From BPIH01 sp042408535 (lineage in GTDB: Bacteria; Chloroflexota; Limnocylindria; Limnocylindrales; CSP1-4), in NCBI GenBank assembly GCA_042408535.1, contig JBHORA010000196.1, positions 1-7,226 of the forward strand: 7,226 nt of DNA, in the 5' to 3' direction. Of this stretch, positions 1 through 5,914 are shown one piece after another. Made by a program: the position numbers and the translations under genes. Below the pieces are notes generated by a model that saw nothing but the letters and a program-made list of their open reading frames with translations, had not been told where the DNA came from and made no database searches. Numbering within the stretch: the stretch's first letter is position 1; the number at the start of each line of letters is the position of its first letter.

Positions 1-1
1 C

Positions 2-2188
2 CCCACCCTGCCGGGCCTGCCCTTCCGCCTGCCGCCGCAGCTCGAAGGGCTGCGCCGCCTTGCCTACAACTTCTGGTGGACGTGGCACCCCGACGCCAAG
101 GCCCTCTTCCAGCGGATCGACGCCGCCGCCTGGCAGCGGTACCGGAACCCCGTCCTCCTTCTCGCCGGCGCCATCGACTGGTCGAGCCTCCTCGACGACC
201 CGGCCTTCATGGCCCGGGCTCAGCAGGTCCTCCGGGACTTCGACGACTACCTCCGGAACGGCGCCCACCACTGGTTCCACCGCCGCCACGCCCGCCGGCT
301 GGAGGGGCCGATCGCCTACTTCTGCGCCGAGTACGGCATCTACGAGGGCCTCGGCATCTACTCGGGCGGACTCGGCGTCCTCGCCGGCGACCACATGAAG
401 GCCGCCTCCGACATGGCCCTCCCGGTCGTCGGGGTCGGTCTCTTCTACCGGCGGGGCTACTTCCGCCAGACCATCGACGCCGACGGCCACCAGGAACACG
501 AGTACCGTGACTACGACGTCAGCCGGCTGCCCCTCCTCCGAGCCCAGGACCGGGAGGGCGGGCCCCTCTCGGTGCGGGTCGAACTCCCGGGGCGGGATCT
601 GACCTGCGCCGTCTGGGTCGCCCAGGTCGGACGGGTCCCGATCCTCCTTCTCGACACCGACATCCCCGACAACCCCCCCTACGACCGGCCGATCACCCAC
701 ACCCTGTACGTCCGCGGCCGGGAGATGCGACTCCACCAGGAGCTCGTGCTCGGCGTCGGCGGGGTTCGGGCGATCCGGGCCCTCGGCCTCGAGCCTGCCG
801 TCTGGCACCTGAACGAAGGCCACAGTGCCTTCCTCCTCGCCGAGCGGGCCCGGGAGCTCGTTGCCGGCGGGCTGTCCCTCGACGAGGCCTGGGCGGCCGT
901 CCGCCGCAACAGCGTCTTCACGATTCACACCCCGGTTCCGGCCGGCAACGAGCGCTTCGAGACCGGGCTCGTCCGCGCCATCGCCGGGCCTCTCTTCGAC
1001 GGCGACGGCCGACCTGGCACCGGCGGCGTCCCCATCGACCGGATCCTCGAGCTTGGACGGGGCTCCGACGGCGACCCCGGACAGTTCGACATGACCGCCT
1101 TCTCCCTCCGCCTGACGAACGGCGCCAACGCGGTCAGCCGCCTCCATGCCGAGACGGCGAACGCGACCTGGCACGGGGTCAGCCCCCGTCCGATCCTTGG
1201 CGTTACGAACGGCATCCACGTCCCGACCTGGGTCGGCAACGCCATGCGAGCCCTCTTCGAGCGTTATCTCGACGTCGATCTCGACGATCTCGACGGCAAG
1301 GAGGACGTGGCTCGCTTCTGGGAGCGCCTCGATCGGATCCCGGCCGAGGAGCTCTGGGCGGCCCACCAGGAGCAAAAGACCGAGATGACCGTCTTCGCCC
1401 GGGGCCGGCTTCGGAGCCAGTTCGCCCGGCACGGCGAGGCGCCCTCGGTCCTCCGGGAGCTCGACGAGGTCCTCAAGCCGGAGGTCCTCACGATCGGCTT
1501 CGCGCGCCGCTTCGCGACCTACAAACGGGCAGGGCTCCTCTTCACCGACTTCGACCGCCTCGTCCGTCTCGTCAACAACCCCGAGCGGCCGGTCCAAATC
1601 GTCTTCGCCGGCAAGGCCCATCCCGCCGACCGACCCGGCCAGGCCGTCATCGGGGAGATCTTCCAAAAGACCCGCACGCCCGAGCTCCGGGGCCGCGCCT
1701 TCATCCTCGAGGACTACGACATGCGGATCGCCCGCTTCCTCGTCCAGGGCGTCGACGTCTGGCTGAACAACCCGCGCCGTCCGCTCGAGGCGTCCGGCAC
1801 GTCGGGCATGAAGGCGGCGATCAACGGGGCAGTGAACGTCAGCATCCTCGACGGCTGGTGGGACGAGGGCTGGACCGGCGACAACGGCTGGGCGATCGGC
1901 GGGCGGGAGACGAATCCCGACGAGGCAGCCCAGGACTGGGCCGACGCGCTGGACCTCTATCGAGTCCTCGAGGAGGAGGTCGTTCCTCGCTACTACGATC
2001 GCGGCCCCGACGGGTTACCGCGGGCCTGGATCGAGACGATGCGGGCCTCCATTGCGAGCACCGTCTGGCGCTTCTCGACGACGCGGATGCTCCACGAGTA
2101 CACGGAGCGGCTCTACCTCCCAGCCGCCGGGATCGAAGCCGAACCCACGGCCGCCCCCGCCCCGGTCCTCGGCCGGACCCTCGGCTGA
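2..2188 (+). CDS. glgP: Alpha-glucan (glycogen/maltodextrin) phosphorylase, GT35, DUF3417-containing type; 5' end cut by window
   Basis: Cytoplasmic PLP enzyme that releases glucose-1-phosphate from non-reducing ends of alpha-1,4-glucans. The frame is open from the window edge, so the ATG at 209 is internal: residues before it (LRRLAYNFWWTWHPDAK, near 50-100) are the typical N-terminal DUF3417 segment. Probably only 10-20 residues are missing; 728 remain. Visible family landmarks are the EGLGIYSGGLGVLAGDH glycine-rich stretch (about 344-393), HLNEGHSAF (about 806-832), the HTPVPAG active-site histidine (codon 926), the TYKRAGLL phosphate-site Lys-Arg (codons 1523 and 1526), and EASGTSGMK, whose lysine (codon 1811) is the expected PLP Schiff-base residue. 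The C-terminal helices run complete to the TGA. No lesion is visible. The enzyme is first in a tight run with two GH57 genes, which supports alpha-glucan breakdown. The family is certain; whether glycogen or short maltodextrin is preferred cannot be read from sequence. Confidence 0.95.
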   Translation, partial: PTLPGLPFRLPPQLEGLRRLAYNFWWTWHPDAKALFQRIDAAAWQRYRNPVLLLAGAIDWSSLLDDPAFMARAQQVLRDFDDYLRNGAHHWFHRRHARRLEGPIAYFCAEYGIYEGLGIYSGGLGVLAGDHMKAASDMALPVVGVGLFYRRGYFRQTIDADGHQEHEYRDYDVSRLPLLRAQDREGGPLSVRVELPGRDLTCAVWVAQVGRVPILLLDTDIPDNPPYDRPITHTLYVRGREMRLHQELVLGVGGVRAIRALGLEPAVWHLNEGHSAFLLAERARELVAGGLSLDEAWAAVRRNSVFTIHTPVPAGNERFETGLVRAIAGPLFDGDGRPGTGGVPIDRILELGRGSDGDPGQFDMTAFSLRLTNGANAVSRLHAETANATWHGVSPRPILGVTNGIHVPTWVGNAMRALFERYLDVDLDDLDGKEDVARFWERLDRIPAEELWAAHQEQKTEMTVFARGRLRSQFARHGEAPSVLRELDEVLKPEVLTIGFARRFATYKRAGLLFTDFDRLVRLVNNPERPVQIVFAGKAHPADRPGQAVIGEIFQKTRTPELRGRAFILEDYDMRIARFLVQGVDVWLNNPRRPLEASGTSGMKAAINGAVNVSILDGWWDEGWTGDNGWAIGGRETNPDEAAQDWADALDLYRVLEEEVVPRYYDRGPDGLPRAWIETMRASIASTVWRFSTTRMLHEYTERLYLPAAGIEAEPTAAPAPVLGRTLG

Positions 2189-2194
2189 CCGCCG

Positions 2195-4378
2195 GTGACC
2201 GGCCGGATCTCCCTCGCCCTCGTCATCCACAGCCACCAACCCGTCGGTAACTTCGGCTGGGTCATCGCCGACGTCTACGAGCGCGCCTACCGGCCCTTCG
2301 TCGAGATCCTCGAACGGCATCCCGGAGTCCGCTGCGCCCTCCACTACAGCGGACCCCTCCTCGACTGGCTTCGCGCCGAGCGTCCTGCGTTCCTCGACCG
2401 GATCCGGGCCCTCGTTGAGCGCGGCCAGGTCGAGATCCTCGGCGGCGGCTGGGCCGAGCCGATCCTCGTCGGCCTCCCGACTACCGATCGGATCGGGCAG
2501 CTCCGGCGCCTCTCCGACGAACTCGAAGCCTGGCTCGGGCGACGACCGGCGGGCGCCTGGCTCGCCGAGCGGGTCTGGGAGCCGGACCTGCCCGTCGCCC
2601 TCGTCGATGCTGGCTACGCCTGGACGGTCCTCGACGACAACCACTTCCGGGCCGCCGCGATCCCCGAGGACGCCCTGTGGGGCCCGTACACGACCGACGA
2701 TCAGGCCCGCCGGCTCACCGTCTTCGCCTCCGACCAGGGGCTTCGCTACCGGATCCCGTTCCGTCCGGTGGACGAGGTGATCGAGGTTCTCCGCCAGCGG
2801 GCGACGCCGGAGGGGGAGCGGCTCGCCGTCATGGGCGACGACGGCGAGAAGTTCGGTGCCTGGCCGACGACGTACGAGCACTGCTGGGGCCGGGGAGCCT
2901 GGATGGACCGCTTCTTCGACGCTCTCGAGGCGAACGCCGAGTGGCTGACCACGACGACCCCATCGTCCTGGCTCACCGGGCACGCCCCGATCGGTCGGGC
3001 CGCGATCCCGACCGCTTCCTACGCCGAGATGGGCGAGTGGGCACTCCCGGCCGACGAGGCTCGCCGGTACGCTGCGGCCGCGGCACGGCTCGCCGCCGAG
3101 GAGCGGCCAGAGCGCCGCTGGCTCCGCGGGGCATCGTGGCGGAACTTCCTCGTCAAGTACCGGGAGGCGAACGACCTCCACACGCAGATGCTCCGGGTCT
3201 CGGCAAAGGTCGACGCCCTCCCGGAAGGCCCCGCAAAGGAGATCGCGCGCCGGCACCTCTACCGGGGCCAGTCGAACGACGCCTACTGGCACGGCCTCTT
3301 CGGCGGCCTCTATCTCGCCCACCTGCGGCTCGCCGCCTTCGGCCATCTCATCGCCGCCGAAGACATCGCCGATCGGGTGAAGAACGGGCTGCTGAGGATC
3401 GAGCGAGCCGACCTCGACCTGGACGGCCGCGAGGAGGTCCTCCTTGCCGGGCCGGGTCAGGTCGTCCTCGTCGTGCCCGCTGCCGGGGGCAGCATCGGGG
3501 CGTGGGACGTGCGGGCGGCTCGTCACGCCCTCGCGGCGGTCCTCCGGCGGCGGCCCGAGGCGTACCACGCCCGGCTCCTCGAAGCCGAGCGCCCGCTGGC
3601 CATGACCGAGGCCGGCGGCGGCTCCGGAGCGGCCGATGTCGCCTCCATCCACGAGCTCAGCGCGGCGAAGGAGCCCGGCCTCGCCGAGCGCCTCGTCTAC
3701 GACGACCACGAACTTCGGTCGGGGCTCGCCCGTCTCGTCGATCCGGCGCTCACCTTCACCGCCTGGCTGAGCGGCCGCGCGGTGGAGCTCGCCGACGTCC
3801 GCGACGGCGCGTACGACGTCGTCACTGCGGGTCCCGGATCGGTCCTCCTCCGCCGCAACGGCGGGTTCGCCGAGACCAACCTAAGCCGCGTCCCTGGCGC
3901 CGTTGCCGTCGAGAAGACCCTCCGCCTCGGTGGAGGGCGCCTCGACCCGACCCTCGAGCTCGAGGTGGTCTGGACGAGCCAGGCGGCTCCAATCCCCGGT
4001 CGCCCGGCGATCGAGTGGTCGTTCATGCTCCTCGGTGGCGGCGCCAATCCGGCCGCCTTCTGGGAGATCGACGGGGAGCGGACCCCTCACGACGCCCGGC
4101 GCCAGGCGACGGATGTCGGTCACCTGCGATCCGGGAACAGCGACCTCGGCCTGACGATCGAGACCGAAATCGACCCGCCGGCCGAGGTCTGGATCGCCCC
4201 CATCGAGACCGTCTCGAACTCGGAGAGCGGCATCGAGCGGACCTATCAGGGCAGCCAGCTCCTCTGTCTCTGGCCGGCTGGCCTCGCCCCGAATGAGCGC
4301 CGGCGGGCGGCGCTCCGCCACCGGATCCGGGTCGAGCGCGACCTCGCCGCCGAGGACCTCGACCTCGAGGGGCCCTGA
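2195..4378 (+). CDS. GH57 4-alpha-glucanotransferase / alpha-amylase (Thermococcus litoralis GTase type)
   Basis: Predicted to cut alpha-1,4-glucans and transfer the released chain to another glucan, with hydrolysis as the alternative; no signal peptide, so cytoplasmic. 727 residues. The GH57 (beta/alpha)7 catalytic domain fills about 1-300 with all five conserved regions: HSHQPVG (12-18), GGGWAEP (83-89), WLAERVWEP with predicted nucleophile E125, GDDGEKFG with predicted acid D216, and TASYAEMGEW (273-282). The middle domain (about 305-395) carries WRNFLVKYREANDLH and NDAYWHGLFGGLYL. The C-terminal beta-rich domain (about 405-727) carries LDGREEVLL, SIHELSAAKE and PIETVSNSESGIERTYQGS. These match the PF03065, PF09094 and PF09095 layout. 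GTG at 2195 is chosen because the family starts just before the first conserved strand. It lies 6 bases after the glgP stop and I see no good Shine-Dalgarno, so coupling to upstream translation is likely. Transferase versus amylase activity is not decided by sequence alone. Confidence 0.92.
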   Translation: MTGRISLALVIHSHQPVGNFGWVIADVYERAYRPFVEILERHPGVRCALHYSGPLLDWLRAERPAFLDRIRALVERGQVEILGGGWAEPILVGLPTTDRIGQLRRLSDELEAWLGRRPAGAWLAERVWEPDLPVALVDAGYAWTVLDDNHFRAAAIPEDALWGPYTTDDQARRLTVFASDQGLRYRIPFRPVDEVIEVLRQRATPEGERLAVMGDDGEKFGAWPTTYEHCWGRGAWMDRFFDALEANAEWLTTTTPSSWLTGHAPIGRAAIPTASYAEMGEWALPADEARRYAAAAARLAAEERPERRWLRGASWRNFLVKYREANDLHTQMLRVSAKVDALPEGPAKEIARRHLYRGQSNDAYWHGLFGGLYLAHLRLAAFGHLIAAEDIADRVKNGLLRIERADLDLDGREEVLLAGPGQVVLVVPAAGGSIGAWDVRAARHALAAVLRRRPEAYHARLLEAERPLAMTEAGGGSGAADVASIHELSAAKEPGLAERLVYDDHELRSGLARLVDPALTFTAWLSGRAVELADVRDGAYDVVTAGPGSVLLRRNGGFAETNLSRVPGAVAVEKTLRLGGGRLDPTLELEVVWTSQAAPIPGRPAIEWSFMLLGGGANPAAFWEIDGERTPHDARRQATDVGHLRSGNSDLGLTIETEIDPPAEVWIAPIETVSNSESGIERTYQGSQLLCLWPAGLAPNERRRAALRHRIRVERDLAAEDLDLEGP
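4367..4372 (+). promoter_or_regulatory. Ribosome binding site for the second GH57 gene
   Basis: GAGGGG lies five bases before the ATG at 4378, inside the last codons of the preceding gene. Together with the TGATG stop-start overlap it supports that ATG as the start and suggests re-initiation by ribosomes finishing the upstream gene. Confidence 0.6.
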
Positions 4379-5784
4379 TGGAGCGCGGCCGGCTCGCCAT
4401 CCACGCCCACTTCCACCAGCCCCTCCGGATCGACCCCTTCAGCGGCATCGTGCCGGCGGAACCAGCGGCAGCTCCCTTCCACGACTGGAACAGCCGGATC
4501 ACCGCCGAGTGCTACCGGCCGAACGCCGAGCGCGGCAACCTGCGGCGGATCAGCTTCGACCTCAGCCCGACCCTCGCCGGCTGGCTCGCCGGCGCCGACG
4601 CCATTGCCTATCGAGGCTTCGTCGAGGCGGGGGCGAACGCCCTCGCCCAGCCGTACCACCACACGATCCTTCCCCTCGCTTCGGCCGCCGATCGGCGGAC
4701 GGAGATGCGCTGGGGCATCCGCGACTTCGAGCTCCGCTTCGGGCGACGTCCGCGGGGGATCTGGCTGCCGGAAACGGCCGTCGACCTGCCGACCCTCCGG
4801 CTCGCTGCAGCCGAGGGGATCCGCTTCACGATCCTCGCCCCGTGGCAAGGGACCCCCGACGACGGCCAGCTCGACACCCGCCAACCGTACCGGGTCGACC
4901 TCGGTCCGGGCGTCGCGATGATCGTTGTCTTCTACGACGGCGCTCTCTCGGGGGCAGTCTCCTTCGACCCCGGGGCCACGTCGGACGCCGAGCGGTTCGC
5001 TCGGGAGCGGGTGACGGTCCGCCTCGGACGAACCCTCGCCAACGGCGGGGCACCCCTCGTCGCCATCGCCACCGACGGCGAACTGTACGGGCACCACCAG
5101 CCCTTCCGGGACCTCTTCCTCGAGCGCCTGACCGACAACCGCCCCGTCCACCCCGACTGGGGGTTCGACGTCGTCACCTTGCCGGCGGCCCTCGCCGACG
5201 TCGATCCCGCCTCCCTCCCCGAGGTGGGGATCGTCGAGCGGACGTCGTGGAGCTGCCACCACGGCGTCCTCCGCTGGAGCGCGGAGTGCGCCGACGCTGC
5301 CGACGGGCGCTGGAAGGCACCTCTCCGGGCCGCCTTCGAACGACTCGCGACGGCCATCGACATCGTCGCGGAGGCGGAGTTCGGCCGCCTGGCGGGGCGA
5401 CCGGACCTGTGGGCCGCCCGGGACGCCTACGTCGACGTCGTCGATGGCGCCGCCACGGGGGCCGAGTTCGCCGCCCGGCGGCTCGCTGCGACGGCATCGA
5501 CCGAGGAGCGCGGCCGCTTCCTCGCTCTCCTCGAGGCCGAACGCTGGCGGCTGGCGATGTTCGCCAGCGACGCCTGGTTTTGGGAGGACCCGGTCCGCTT
5601 CGAGACGAAGCAGGCGCTCCGGGCCGCCGCGCGGGCCGTCCGGCTCGTCGACGGAGCCGTCGGCACCCGCCTAGAGGAACGCCTCGTTGCCGACCTCGAG
5701 CTCCTCCGGTCGCCGTCGACGGGGGCGACGGGAGCGGAGCTCTATCGCGAAGCCCTGGCGGAGGTCGGCCAGCCGCCCCCGTGA
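4378..5784 (+). CDS. GH57 family protein of the DUF3536-associated group, short form
   Basis: Predicted cytoplasmic glycoside hydrolase or transferase acting on an alpha-glucan; exact reaction unknown. 468 residues. The GH57 domain (about 1-285) has IHAHFHQP (8-15), FHDWNSRITAECYRPNA (34-50), QPYHHTILPL (91-100), RWGIRDFELRFGRRPRGIW (111-129), LPETAVD with the putative nucleophile E132, FYDGALSGAVSF (185-196), and ATDGELYGHH with the putative acid D233. The segment from about 287 matches the start of DUF3536: ERTSWSCHHGVLRW (287-300), AARDAYVDVV (346-355), ERWRLAMFASDAWFWED (388-404) and a helical end. Members I recall are about 800 residues, so much of the C-terminal part seems absent. The frame is clean and the core retained, so this looks like a compact form rather than a broken gene. 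The stop sits at the start of an 18-bp repeat tract, which could mark loss of a former 3' end. The ATG overlaps the upstream TGA by one base. Confidence 0.85.
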   Translation: MERGRLAIHAHFHQPLRIDPFSGIVPAEPAAAPFHDWNSRITAECYRPNAERGNLRRISFDLSPTLAGWLAGADAIAYRGFVEAGANALAQPYHHTILPLASAADRRTEMRWGIRDFELRFGRRPRGIWLPETAVDLPTLRLAAAEGIRFTILAPWQGTPDDGQLDTRQPYRVDLGPGVAMIVVFYDGALSGAVSFDPGATSDAERFARERVTVRLGRTLANGGAPLVAIATDGELYGHHQPFRDLFLERLTDNRPVHPDWGFDVVTLPAALADVDPASLPEVGIVERTSWSCHHGVLRWSAECADAADGRWKAPLRAAFERLATAIDIVAEAEFGRLAGRPDLWAARDAYVDVVDGAATGAEFAARRLAATASTEERGRFLALLEAERWRLAMFASDAWFWEDPVRFETKQALRAAARAVRLVDGAVGTRLEERLVADLELLRSPSTGATGAELYREALAEVGQPPP

Positions 5785-5914
5785 TTCTGGCCGCTCCGGG
5801 GAGACCGGGTGCGTTCGGGGGGCTGGCTGCCCCCGTGAGGCTAGCCGCTCCGGGGTGACCGGGTGGTTCCGGGAGGTTGGGTGCTTCCGGGGCGCCGGGT
5901 GGCCTTCATGGGTG
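5771..5914. repeat. Degenerate 18-bp tandem repeat (about 8 units) with 54-bp higher-order period, at convergent gene ends
   Basis: Units begin at 5771, 5789, 5807, 5825, 5843, 5861, 5879 and 5897. They vary around a G/C-rich pattern such as GGGTGCTTCCGGGGCGCC. The three-unit block from 5776 recurs 54 bases later from 5830, with 44 of 54 positions identical by hand count, including CCCCCGTGA and GCCGCTCCGGGG. The tract holds the TGA of the GH57 gene (5782-5784), the whole 56-base gap between genes, the TAG of the minus-strand regulator (5841-5843) and about its last 24 codons. Because 18 is a multiple of three, every open frame through it gives a six-residue periodic peptide. It looks like a decayed minisatellite. 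It is not a CRISPR: there are no unique spacers and the units are too divergent. Confidence 0.75.
5821..5846. terminator. Possible hairpin between convergent genes (weak terminator candidate)
   Basis: GGCTGGC (5821-5827) can pair with GCTAGCC (5840-5846), giving seven base pairs including one G-U, around a 12-base loop. It lies 36 bases after the stop of the plus-strand operon and overlaps the stop codon of the minus-strand gene. No T-run follows on either strand, so it is not a classic intrinsic terminator. In such GC-rich repeated DNA a short stem like this can arise by chance. Confidence 0.25.

Noticed and set aside
209..211. ATG at 209 as the start of the phosphorylase
   Set aside because: Codons upstream to the window edge encode the conserved N-terminal DUF3417 segment, so this methionine is internal.
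2015..3709. 564-residue open frame on the minus strand, antisense to the GTase-type GH57 gene
   Set aside because: It lies almost entirely under a gene with clear family motifs. High-GC coding DNA commonly leaves long antisense frames open, and its translation shows no recognisable motif.
4246..5262. 338-residue minus-strand open frame under the second GH57 gene
   Set aside because: Same reasoning: it is antisense to a gene with conserved catalytic motifs and its translation is low complexity.
2677..5858. Long plus-strand open frames at 2677-4296 and 4293-5858
   Set aside because: Their translations are Arg/Pro-rich out-of-frame products of the GH57 genes. The second only becomes interesting where it crosses the 18-bp repeat, which explains its periodic end.
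5771..5914. CRISPR array or mobile-element end in the repeated region
   Set aside because: Units are contiguous, degenerate and 18 bp long with no unique spacers; there is no transposase and there are no long terminal inverted repeats.
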